Positions 1 through 6,038 of a DNA stretch of 16,573 nt are shown here, in pieces (the stretch's first letter is position 1; every line of letters begins with the position of its first letter). The position numbers were made by a program, and so were the translations under genes. The stretch comes from Nitrososphaerales archaeon TH703 (GTDB lineage Archaea > Thermoproteota > Nitrososphaeria > Nitrososphaerales > Nitrososphaeraceae): contig JAATVL010000030.1 of NCBI GenBank assembly GCA_014523525.1, positions 1-16,573 of the forward strand. Direction: 5' to 3'. The notes under the pieces were generated by a model. That model had not been told where the DNA came from. It worked only from the letters and a program-made list of their open reading frames with translations, and searched no databases.

Positions 1-690
1 AACTGTTTCTGCGATAGCAATAGCAGTAACTTGAGGGACAAGAAATACATAGAGATGAATGATATTTTCTATTTTAGATAAGTGCCTGCTTGCCATAGAA
101 TTGCTAGACTCGAAATCTGGATCTATGGAGGGTGGTCTTGAAAAGACTAATACCTTTGTATTAATTGCAGTAGTTTCTATCATGCTGATGCAAAGGAGCA
201 TCGATGATACAGCAAATGCCAATATCATGATATTGTGTCGTCTGTTGACACTCGACTTGAACCATGACAAGAATTTGTAAGTGCGAAAACCAAAGAACAA
301 GATGGCTACTCCACTTATTAAGACAATTAGAAGCAGAAGGTAAGTGCTATATTGTGAAAATAACACCATTTGAACAATGATAGCTCCAAAGATGACTAAA
401 AGTGCATAAAGAAAAATAGGTGTTACCCTGTACAGCCTATTAAAAAACGAAGGAGCCTTAAGGTCTTTGCGCAATGCAACCATATAATCCCTAAGGGCAT
501 ACAGGGCTGCAAAAAATACAGTGATACTCATTGTTATAAATAATATTAGACCAAAAGAAGAATTAAGAGGCTTCCCCAAAACGTCAAGAAATGTGCCAAA
601 GATTACATCGGTAATTATTATGGCCCAAACAATAAACGTCATCAAATAAGTTTTTTTGTTAATGATACTTGTAGTGACTACCAACTCCAT
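1..690 (-). CDS. Multi-pass membrane protein of unknown function, 3' end beyond window
   Basis: The minus strand is open from an ATG at 690 to the window edge, giving 230 codons with no stop, so the C-terminus is missing. The protein has hydrophobic helices at about residues 15-35, 45-65, 90-112, 117-135, 153-171 and 211-228, separated by basic loops such as RKDLK and FKSSVNRR, so it is an integral membrane protein with at least six spans. I recognise no catalytic motif or family. The ATG is chosen because a TATA-like box sits about 24 nt upstream, as expected for a leaderless archaeal mRNA. An in-frame GTG at 705 is the only earlier start before an in-frame TGA, and it lies too close to the TATA box. 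It is divergent from everything to its right. Plus-strand frames in this stretch are shadows. Confidence 0.8.
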   Translation of the reverse strand, partial: MELVVTTSIINKKTYLMTFIVWAIIITDVIFGTFLDVLGKPLNSSFGLILFITMSITVFFAALYALRDYMVALRKDLKAPSFFNRLYRVTPIFLYALLVIFGAIIVQMVLFSQYSTYLLLLIVLISGVAILFFGFRTYKFLSWFKSSVNRRHNIMILAFAVSSMLLCISMIETTAINTKVLVFSRPPSIDPDFESSNSMASRHLSKIENIIHLYVFLVPQVTAIAIAETV

Positions 691-1076
691 TCTTGTAGTC
701 GACACCTCATTATATAGTCTTACTCATTGTTGGAATACTTATTGGTCGATCAGTATGATTAGTCAAATTATCTATTTATTCAATATTATATCCTCTTAGA
801 CTTAATCAATCAAAAGAACTGGTGGAAATGAACAAGACACATACAACCAATGACCCACCAGTCCTAATGAATGGTTGCGTTATCATGTTATCTCCAACAA
901 ATTATATAATGATTCAAACTCAACACAATTTAATTAAAAGTATAACCTTTTAGACTCAGTCTTAATGCATATAGTAAATCGTTATAGGAAGTTTGTTCTT
1001 TCTAATTAATCCAAGATTATTTAGATATAGTGTCAGTTCATTCTGAACGTCTACACACGTTTTATTATTAAACTAG
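691..1076. other. Gene-poor intergenic stretch
   Basis: I see no convincing gene here. One plus-strand frame of 41 codons runs from ATG 828 to TAG 953 and follows a GGTGG stretch, but its composition is ordinary for AT-rich non-coding DNA and nothing else supports it. A TATA-rich patch at 781-790 could be its promoter. The stretch also holds the divergent promoter of the membrane protein at 690. Confidence 0.4.
709..717 (-). promoter_or_regulatory. TATA-like box for the membrane protein at 690
   Basis: Read on the minus strand the sequence is ACTATATAA, centred about 24 nt before the ATG at 690. This is the normal spacing for a leaderless archaeal transcript. A GAGGTG stretch lies between box and start but is 12 nt from the ATG, long for a ribosome binding site. 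Confidence 0.5.
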
Positions 1077-1211
1077 ATGATGGATTTGTTCGAATCTGCT
1101 TTTAATGATCCATTACGATCCGCAGAATCAAGTAGGCGACTGTTACTAGAGCGAGAATCAGAATCAGATCCAGAACCTTTTTCAAGTTTAAGGGAAGAAT
1201 GTGAAACATAG
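1077..1211 (+). CDS. Possible 44-aa acidic small protein
   Basis: A plus-strand frame begins with two ATG codons at 1077 and 1080 and ends at TAG 1209-1211. The product is hydrophilic and rich in Glu, Ser and Arg (for example RRLLLERESESDPEPF), with one Cys near the end and no membrane segment. This composition is unlike the Ile/Asn/Tyr-rich translations of the non-coding DNA around it, which is the main argument that it is real. No family is recognised. I see no strong TATA box at leaderless spacing. A perfect palindrome lies 32 nt after the stop and might be its terminator or an operator. Confidence is limited by the short length. Confidence 0.4.
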   Translation: MMDLFESAFNDPLRSAESSRRLLLERESESDPEPFSSLREECET

Positions 1212-1242
1212 ATAGAAATTATATGATAGAATGATACTTATA

Positions 1243-1261
1243 ATTTTGTTTCAAACAAAAT
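1243..1261. repeat. Perfect 19-bp palindrome
   Basis: ATTTTGTTTCAAACAAAAT has 9-bp arms around a single central C. It lies 32 nt after the 44-codon frame and about 195 nt before the next start. Perfect dyads of this length fit a dimeric DNA-binding protein; as RNA it could fold only with a larger loop (arms ATTTTG/CAAAAT). Confidence 0.6.
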
Positions 1262-1410
1262 CTGAAATAGAGGTTTGCGTTGTACATTGGCAGTGACAGC
1301 ATTTGTCTGAATTTGTAATCGCTGAGTTCCTGGTTCATACTAAGAATATAATAATTAAATGCAATCTTCTAGACGTTAAGTCCTGAACAATCTTATTTTC
1401 CAAGCCACGG

Positions 1411-1469
1411 CAATGGATAAATAATATCACATTAGCACTTGTGGATAATAGTAAATGAATAACAAGAAC
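1411..1469 (+). repeat. Upstream repeat, copy A (promoter/start of secreted protein)
   Basis: This segment, covering the promoter region and first codons of the gene at 1455, resembles 1799-1857. Shared blocks are TGGATAA near the left end, ATTAGC in the middle and AATAACAAGAA or close variants at the right end, about three quarters identical by eye. The motif GTGGATAATA at 1441-1450 also recurs exactly at 1801-1810. Confidence 0.55.
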
Positions 1470-1745
1470 AAAATCAAAATTGTGTTATTTAGTCTAATAG
1501 TTGCTATTGGTATTGCTACTACATCGGTTATAAAGGTAAACGCGCTTGATAATGATGAGGTCATTTTATGTGTATCCGTATTAGAGACGGAACGAGACAA
1601 TGATGTAAATTGTCATATTTATGATATGAAAGATGTCGATATGTCAGATCATAAATTTGTCAAGAATTTGTTTTCACATGATAATAGTACTGAACCTCAT
1701 TATCCAAATCTAAATTTTGAAAAGGTTAGACTATTGTTAGATTGA
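1455..1745 (+). CDS. Small secreted protein of unknown function
   Basis: The 96-residue product starts with a basic N-terminus (NNKNKIK), a hydrophobic core at about residues 9-24 and a likely signal-peptidase site after VNA at residue 31. The mature part is about 65 acidic, polar residues with two Cys (in VILCVSV and VNCHIY) that could form a disulfide outside the cell. I recognise no family. The ATG lies about 32 nt after AAATAATAT, a reasonable TATA box. The whole upstream region is duplicated about 390 bp downstream, in front of a broken frame, suggesting that this gene once had a tandem paralog. It stands alone on its strand, with no close neighbour to give it a role. Confidence 0.7.
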   Translation: MNNKNKIKIVLFSLIVAIGIATTSVIKVNALDNDEVILCVSVLETERDNDVNCHIYDMKDVDMSDHKFVKNLFSHDNSTEPHYPNLNFEKVRLLLD

Positions 1746-1798
1746 CCAGACTACATAAATCATTTTTGATTACAGATATCCACCCAGCAAAGTGACAG

Positions 1799-1857
1799 CA
1801 GTGGATAATAGGATTCAATTAGCGCCTGTAGAGAATACTATAAATAACAACAAGAAA
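1799..1857 (+). repeat. Upstream repeat, copy B
   Basis: This is the second copy of the segment at 1411-1469. At the place corresponding to the ATG of copy A the sequence reads ATAAAT, so the original start codon is lost. A new ATG follows at 1857. Confidence 0.5.
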
Positions 1858-1934
1858 TGACTAACTCAAAGTCTAAATCTAAAGTAAAGAAACCTTATTT
1901 TCTGTCTATAACTTTACCTATTTCCTTTCGGTAG
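1857..1934 (+). pseudogene. Truncated paralog of the small secreted protein (25 codons)
   Basis: An ATG at 1857 opens 25 codons ending at TAG 1932-1934. The product has a basic N-terminus (KSKSKVKK) followed by a hydrophobic stretch (PYFLSITLPISF), the layout of a signal peptide with nothing after it. Because the DNA just upstream copies the promoter of the secreted protein at 1455, I infer the start of a tandem paralog that has lost its body. The minus-strand remnant at 1895-2113 overlaps it, so only one of the two readings may be meaningful here. Confidence 0.35.
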
Positions 1935-2113
1935 TTCTTAGCTTTAAAGCTTTCCTTGATCATTTAGTCACTCCGAGTTCGGTATTCTAGTAACGCTAGC
2001 AGTTCATAATGTGGACCCATTGTATAGTAGATGAAGTTAGCTTTAAAGGTTTCTTTATCAACTTCATAATTATTGTATTGGACTGCTGCCTTTGATAAGT
2101 ATTTATAAGAAAT
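1895..2113 (-). pseudogene. Remnant reading frame with one in-frame stop
   Basis: On the minus strand one frame runs from 2113 to 1895, broken only by TAA at 1966-1964, and has no ATG start for its first half. The translation looks protein-like rather than random: FKANFIYYTMGPHYELLALL before the stop and MIKESFKAKNYRKEIGKVID immediately after it. The frame begins after a TAG at 2116-2114. I do not recognise the family. The likeliest reading is a decayed gene whose 5' end is lost and which has gained one nonsense codon; a chance open frame cannot be excluded. Confidence 0.35.
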
Positions 2114-2169
2114 CTAACTGTACTTCTATATTTACGAACTCGGTTACCGCTTGGACATAAAAATCAAAA

Positions 2170-2337
2170 TTACATATTTCTAATCTTAGATATCGCTGCG
2201 AAAGCATTTAACTTTCCGGCTCCCAACTGTTCTGAAAGCCCTATATTTGCGTAATCAATTTTGTCGGCTGTTTCTTTCAGAACATGTTCAATTTCTTTTG
2301 GCGTAATTTTTTTATTCATCTTGTGGATTAAACTCAT
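2170..2337 (-). pseudogene. C-terminal remnant of a subtilisin-like (S8) serine protease
   Basis: The minus-strand frame from ATG 2337 (or ATG 2319) to TAA 2172-2170 encodes 55 residues. They include ITPKEIEHVLKETADKI, then SEQLGAGKLNAFAA. This is the hallmark end of subtilase catalytic domains: the helix after the Ser motif (L-T-P-x-E-I-x-x-x-L-x-x-T-A) followed by the G-A-G-x-x-N-A-x-x-A motif. The catalytic Asp, His and Ser regions are absent upstream, where the frame carries an unrelated translation and reaches a stop near 2403. A full protease would be several hundred residues, so this is a fragment left after deletion or rearrangement. It sits beside other remnants at 1857-2113. Confidence 0.6.
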
Positions 2338-2373
2338 AAAAAGAACAATAGATTTAGAACGATTGTAAGGTCT

Positions 2374-2380
2374 GAGGTGG
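2374..2380 (+). promoter_or_regulatory. Ribosome binding site for the start at 2387
   Basis: GAGGTGG is a near-perfect match to the archaeal anti-Shine-Dalgarno complement and ends 6 nt before ATG 2387. It favours that start over ATG 2420, although a TATA-like CATATAAGG at 2390-2398 would place ATG 2420 at leaderless spacing. Confidence 0.5.
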
Positions 2381-2386
2381 GCGTTT

Positions 2387-2545
2387 ATGCATATAAGGTA
2401 TTATGAACATAGAGAAGTAATGACTAGTGCAGAAGACCTGTGTGCGTTTTGTCATCACCAAAGAATTGGTCACAAGAATGATGTGGGTGATCAGGATTCA
2501 ACGTGCTCGTGGCCTATTTGTACCTGTAAGGAATTTATCCAATGA
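2387..2545 (+). CDS. Tiny Cys/His-rich putative zinc-binding protein
   Basis: The frame from ATG 2387 to TGA 2543-2545 encodes 52 residues; from the internal ATG 2420 it would be 41. Cysteines at 19, 22, 40, 45 and 47, plus His 23, 24 and 29, form a pattern CAFC ... CSWPICTC that can hold one zinc ion. The ligands and the overall size resemble the many mini zinc-finger proteins of Thaumarchaeota. The protein is soluble and charged, with no signal peptide. The first start has an excellent ribosome binding site at 6 nt; the second has a TATA-like box at leaderless distance, so both forms may exist. The partner or target (nucleic acid or protein) cannot be told from the sequence. Confidence 0.65.
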   Translation: MHIRYYEHREVMTSAEDLCAFCHHQRIGHKNDVGDQDSTCSWPICTCKEFIQ

Positions 2546-2553
2546 CAGAGTAG

Positions 2554-2793
2554 ATATCCCTTAGCAACAATTCTGTAATCAATAACTATCATTTTTCGGG
2601 ATACAATCTTGTAATTTCATATTTTAACTTTGATGAAAGTCACGCCAAAAAGCACATGCGGCGCTTCTATATTGAATTTGGAGACATCAAATGTAGGGGA
2701 TACTCTTATTATGAGGTTGGTCGTTGCAAAATAAATATTGAAAGAGATGAGAGAGCTGCTGATTCATCCTACAAGGACCTTCAAGCTTTCTAG
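2554..2793 (+). other. Start-less open frame running into the 5' end of the polyphosphate kinase gene
   Basis: Between TAG 2551-2553 and TAG 2791-2793 one plus-strand frame is open for 79 codons. Its translation is varied (for example HMRRFYIEFGDIKCRGYSYY). The only ATG is at 2656, giving 45 residues, and the last 50 nt overlap the kinase gene in another frame. It may be a decayed gene or chance. A competing short frame, ATG 2631 to TAA near 2730 (33 codons), overlaps it. Confidence 0.25.
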
Positions 2794-3541
2794 CTTTGAT
2801 CCTAATGATACATTTGGTAAAATCCGTGAGGATCTTGATAGCGAACTGAATAAGCTTAGATCAATGATGTCACGTCTACAATACAAACTTTACGTTGAAA
2901 ATGAAAAATCACTTCTAATCGTTCTCCAAGGAATGGACGCATCTGGCAAGGATGGAATAGTAAGGCATGTGATAAGTGCATTTAATCCAATTTCCTGTAC
3001 GGTTGAATCCTTTAAGGTCCCAACAACTGAAGAGTTAGCACATGATTTTTTATGGAGAGTCCATAGGACAGTTCCTCGAAAAGGGTTCGTAGGGGTGTTT
3101 AACCGTTCTCATTATGAGGATGTTGTAGAAGTTCGTGTTCAGAATTTGGTTCCTAAATCGGTATGTTTCCAAAGATTTAATCAAATTAAACAATTCGAAA
3201 TAATGCTTGTACAAAATAAGGTGAAAATATTAAAGTTCTTTTTACATATAAGTAAACAAGAGCAAAAGAAAAGACTTCTTGATAGACTGTCAGATCCAGA
3301 TAAACGATGGAAAGTCAACGAGGAAGATTATAAAAAGCGAAAAAAATGGCCACAATATATGACTGCATATACAGATGCAATTATCAATTGTAACATAAGA
3401 GAAGCCCCTTGGTATGTTATTCCAGCAAACAACAAATGGTTTCGAAATTGGGTAGTAGCAAAAATAATCACAAATGCACTGATAGAGATGAAAATAAAAT
3501 ACCCAAAATCTCCTCCGCATCACAAAGATATCAAAATTTAA
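2738..3541 (+). CDS. ppk2: PPK2-family polyphosphate kinase / polyphosphate:nucleotide phosphotransferase
   Basis: PPK2 enzymes move phosphate between inorganic polyphosphate and nucleotides in the cytoplasm, so the cell can recharge AMP or ADP from stored polyphosphate, or make polyphosphate. The 267-residue length matches single-domain PPK2. The Walker A loop is GMDASGKDG (residues 65-73). The basic lid-like segment WRVHRTVPRKG is at 106-116, followed by VFNRSHYEDVV (120-130), the Walker B-like Asp/Arg signature of the family. The N-terminal IHPTRTFKLSSFDPNDT also fits the polyphosphate:AMP/ADP subgroup; the exact class (AMP or ADP) is not certain. The start is TTG at 2738, with TTATTA about 29 nt upstream; ATG 2747 is an alternative. 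No ppk1 or exopolyphosphatase is adjacent. Confidence 0.92.
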   Translation: MKEMRELLIHPTRTFKLSSFDPNDTFGKIREDLDSELNKLRSMMSRLQYKLYVENEKSLLIVLQGMDASGKDGIVRHVISAFNPISCTVESFKVPTTEELAHDFLWRVHRTVPRKGFVGVFNRSHYEDVVEVRVQNLVPKSVCFQRFNQIKQFEIMLVQNKVKILKFFLHISKQEQKKRLLDRLSDPDKRWKVNEEDYKKRKKWPQYMTAYTDAIINCNIREAPWYVIPANNKWFRNWVVAKIITNALIEMKIKYPKSPPHHKDIKI

Positions 3542-3649
3542 GCATAAATTTTTGAATATTGTCTGACTTTAATATGCTACATGAGAATGATATGAGTTTT
3601 ATGTTTAAAAGCAGATCAGTTTCTAGATGTCGAAGTTTTTTAATAATTA

Positions 3650-3757
3650 ATGAGCAACTCACTAGAGGACCTTGGGCGAGGAAATCGACAAGTACTTGAA
3701 ACCTTGACTGACAGGCTCTTATGGGTCCTTGTAACGATAATAAAAATGTTAGCTTAG
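3650..3757 (+). CDS. Possible 35-aa tail-anchored small protein
   Basis: In the gap between the kinase and the exporter, ATG 3650 opens 35 codons ending at TAG 3755-3757. The N-terminal half is polar and charged (SNSLEDLGRGNRQVLETL). The C-terminal half is a short hydrophobic helix, DRLLWVLVTIIKMLA, as in tail-anchored or amphipathic membrane miniproteins. A TTTAAAA box at 3604-3610 lies about 43 nt upstream, allowing a short leader. A 76-codon minus-strand frame covers the same stretch but gives a less protein-like translation. No family is recognised. Confidence 0.35.
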   Translation: MSNSLEDLGRGNRQVLETLTDRLLWVLVTIIKMLA

Positions 3758-3781
3758 TCAATCACGATACATTAAAAAGAA

Positions 3782-3789
3782 GTATAAAT
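3782..3789 (+). promoter_or_regulatory. TATA box for the MFS exporter
   Basis: GTATAAAT is centred about 33 nt before ATG 3819, predicting a transcript with a leader of only a few bases. Confidence 0.55.
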
Positions 3790-3818
3790 GCAACATATTA
3801 GGACGATTTGATTTTGAA

Positions 3819-5369
3819 ATGACGGAACCACAGAAAGGTAACAATAATGGGCAGCCATCATCACGTCCCTTGAATCAAAAAGTTCCTAGAAAAACCTGGA
3901 CGACACTTGCAATTTTAGGTTCGGCGCTTTTAATCGCTATGTACGGCGAAACTATGTTACTACCCGCAATACCTGATATCATTAAGGAATTTCATATATC
4001 TTATACTACATCCTCATGGATTCTATCAGCATATCTTATTGCAGGTGCTGTTGCCACACCAATCGCAGGAAAGCTCTCAGATATTTACGGAAGAAAAAAA
4101 ATGGTATTAACGATAATGATAATCTATATTATTGGAATTACTCTTGGGGGACTTTCACCTAATTTTACATTTCTGATAGTTGCCAGAGTGATTCAAGGAA
4201 TTGGTATCTCAATGTTTCCAATTGCGTTTGGTATAATACGGGACCAGTTTCCAAGAGAGAAACTTGCAATAGGTGTGGGTGTATTCAGTTCTATGTTCGC
4301 AGCAGGGTCTGTAGTCGGTTTGGCTCTAGGAGCGAATATAATAGAAAATTTTGGTTGGCGAACTACATTTTTTTCAGTTGTTTTTGTTGCCATTGGATTA
4401 TGGTTTATCATTAGACGATATATAGAGGATAACCAGGATTCTGCATATGTCATGCAGTCACCCGAGCTGGGCAATTCTCTTGATTCAACCGATAACAACA
4501 TAAAAGTTCCTAATGAAACAGATACAATCACCAATAATACTAAAAACATAGACATAAAAGGGACCATAGCTCTCGCAGTTACGATAAGTTCGTTTCTCTT
4601 GGTTCTATCTTATTCACAGACAGATCATATTGAAAATTCTCAAATTGCCCTGTTTTTATCCGTAGCCACTATTTCATTATTTCTTTTTATTATTATAGAA
4701 AAGAGATCAAAATCTCCATTGGTTAATTTCAAGTTGATGACAAATAAAATGATTCTTTCGGCTAATATCATTTTAGTTATTGCATTTCTTGCTATGTTTA
4801 CAGTTTTTCAAACTATACCTGTGTTAGTAAGAAGTCCTCAACCATTGGGTTTTGGAGAAAGCGTCATAACTACAGCGCAAATTCAACTTCCATTTATGAT
4901 TGTATTTTTATTATTTGCCCCCTCTTCTGGATTTATAGTTTCTAAGATAGGTAACGTAAAACCAACCCTCATTGGAAGTATAGTGAGTGCCATCGGATTT
5001 TTTAGCCTGTTTATGTTTCACTCGACTGGAATTTTAGTGGCTACAAACCTAGCTGTAGTTGCCGCAGGATTGTCACTAATGCAAGTTGGTGGCTTTAATA
5101 TTATTCTACAATCTACGCCGAGAAAGTTTAGCGGAATATCTCTTGGAATGACTGTTCTCTTTAATTTAATTGGAGCTTCAATTGGACCTGCTATTGCAGG
5201 AATTTACATGCAAGCAAATCAAGTATTCGTAAAAGGAGTTATTGGTTCATTTCCCTCGCCTGATTCATACAATCTTATATTTTTTACTGTAGCTCTAACT
5301 TCACTAGTACCAATAGCATTATCAATTTTCATAAAAAAGAAACTCCCCTACCAAGTTCTCGTTGAATGA
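3819..5369 (+). CDS. MFS exporter, DHA2 (EmrB/QacA) type with 14 membrane helices
   Basis: The 516-residue protein is a proton-driven multidrug or metabolite exporter in the cytoplasmic membrane. MFS motif A is GKLSDIYGRKK (residues 84-94) in the loop after helix 2. VARVIQGIG (121-129) supplies the motif B Arg (R123). The Gly-rich helix with AAGSVVGLALGANI (161-174) corresponds to motif C, the antiporter signature. Length and hydrophobic pattern fit the 14-helix DHA2 group rather than 12-helix DHA1. A polar, Asn/Asp/Thr-rich loop of about 45 residues follows helix 6 (about 203-248). The first 25 residues are hydrophilic. It stands alone with its own TATA box and a T-run terminator. No adjacent regulator of the TetR or MarR type is present, so the substrate is unknown. 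Confidence 0.92.
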   Translation: MTEPQKGNNNGQPSSRPLNQKVPRKTWTTLAILGSALLIAMYGETMLLPAIPDIIKEFHISYTTSSWILSAYLIAGAVATPIAGKLSDIYGRKKMVLTIMIIYIIGITLGGLSPNFTFLIVARVIQGIGISMFPIAFGIIRDQFPREKLAIGVGVFSSMFAAGSVVGLALGANIIENFGWRTTFFSVVFVAIGLWFIIRRYIEDNQDSAYVMQSPELGNSLDSTDNNIKVPNETDTITNNTKNIDIKGTIALAVTISSFLLVLSYSQTDHIENSQIALFLSVATISLFLFIIIEKRSKSPLVNFKLMTNKMILSANIILVIAFLAMFTVFQTIPVLVRSPQPLGFGESVITTAQIQLPFMIVFLLFAPSSGFIVSKIGNVKPTLIGSIVSAIGFFSLFMFHSTGILVATNLAVVAAGLSLMQVGGFNIILQSTPRKFSGISLGMTVLFNLIGASIGPAIAGIYMQANQVFVKGVIGSFPSPDSYNLIFFTVALTSLVPIALSIFIKKKLPYQVLVE

Positions 5370-5398
5370 TAATCTACGTACTACTTAATTAGCATTAA

Positions 5399-5414
5399 TT
5401 TTTTTTCTTTTTTT
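5399..5414 (+). terminator. Oligo-T terminator after the MFS exporter
   Basis: Two T runs (eight and seven T) separated by one C start about 30 nt after the exporter stop and end just before the convergent gene at 5419. T runs of this kind terminate archaeal RNA polymerase without a hairpin. Confidence 0.6.
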
Positions 5415-5418
5415 GTGA

Positions 5419-5667
5419 CTATTCTATTAAATCTAGCATCAATTTCAAATCAGATATTTCTTTTTTGAGTACGTTCTTATCAAAACTATCAGTAGTATAT
5501 TTATAAAGTAGTTCACAAGCAGAGATTTGTGCCAATATAATATCCTTCCTGTTTATATAAACAGAGTGATGAAAATCCATAATAGAATAGGCAATCCTTC
5601 TCTTCTCCACAGATCCGCATATCTTGGCATCAATTTGAATTGAAGATTCGAGGTCTGTTACATTCAT
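5419..5667 (-). CDS. Unknown 82-aa helical protein coupled to a zinc-ribbon gene
   Basis: The product is soluble and probably mostly helical, with charged C-terminal heptad-like sequence (KKEISDLKLMLDLIE) that could form a coiled coil. It has two Cys (in KICGS and SACEL). I recognise no family. Its ATG overlaps the TGA of the upstream zinc-ribbon gene in an ATGA arrangement, so the two are co-transcribed and probably translationally coupled, which suggests that the products act together. The paralogous zinc-ribbon gene at 16136 has no such partner. Confidence 0.7.
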   Translation of the reverse strand: MNVTDLESSIQIDAKICGSVEKRRIAYSIMDFHHSVYINRKDIILAQISACELLYKYTTDSFDKNVLKKEISDLKLMLDLIE

Positions 5668-5879
5668 CTGTTAATAATCATCTCAAATGCACTTGAGTCT
5701 TCTAATCCTAATTCTAACCTTCTACTCATCCAAATCGTACAATAATAATCGGAATGCTTAGTCTCTTCTATTTTATTACAATTGTGACAAATCCATGAAA
5801 CAGACTCCTTACAAATTTTGCAGTGCGCAGAAGTTGTCAAACATGAGCCGCACATTCTGCAAGAATCTTTATTGAACAC
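5664..5879 (-). CDS. Small multi-Cys zinc-ribbon protein (paralog of 16136-16384)
   Basis: The 71-residue protein carries Cys at 7, 10, 13, 20, 23, 31, 34 and 47 in CxxC pairs, with His 42, so it can bind two zinc ions, as in rubredoxin- or RING-like knuckles. It aligns without gaps over residues 1-47 with the protein at 16136: the pairs 7/10, 20/23 and 31/34, Cys 47, His 42 and the CKExVSWxC core are shared (19 identities in 47). Cys 13 is extra. The start is GTG at 5879, which matches the paralog's N-terminus; ATG 5855 would lose the first conserved Cys. It leads an operon with the 82-aa protein. The function is probably protein or nucleic-acid binding, but this is inference. Confidence 0.8.
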   Translation of the reverse strand: MFNKDSCRMCGSCLTTSAHCKICKESVSWICHNCNKIEETKHSDYYCTIWMSRRLELGLEDSSAFEMIINR

Positions 5880-6038
5880 AATAATAGAGAGATAAACTAA
5901 TCCTATTAGGATTATGAATATTGATCTTATGGATCCTAATGAACTATATTGAATATATGATTATAATAGGTAATTGTTTATCACTTAAGTGTTTGTACCA
6001 CAACGCTTTACTAGCAAAATACCAAAATTGATGTAGAG

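Noticed and set aside
59..280. 73-codon plus-strand frame at the left edge
   Set aside because: It is antisense to the longer, clearly membrane-protein frame running off the window on the minus strand.
3531..3761. 76-codon minus-strand frame between the kinase and the exporter
   Set aside because: Its translation is Leu/Ser-rich without a recognisable pattern, it overlaps the kinase stop and the better plus-strand 35-codon frame, and it has no clear promoter.
5880..5958. Possible N-terminal membrane helix on the minus-strand zinc-ribbon protein (IRSIFIILIGLVYLSIIV)
   Set aside because: The frame is open upstream of GTG 5879 but contains no start codon, and the paralog begins at the equivalent of GTG 5879. 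AT-rich DNA often translates to hydrophobic sequence.
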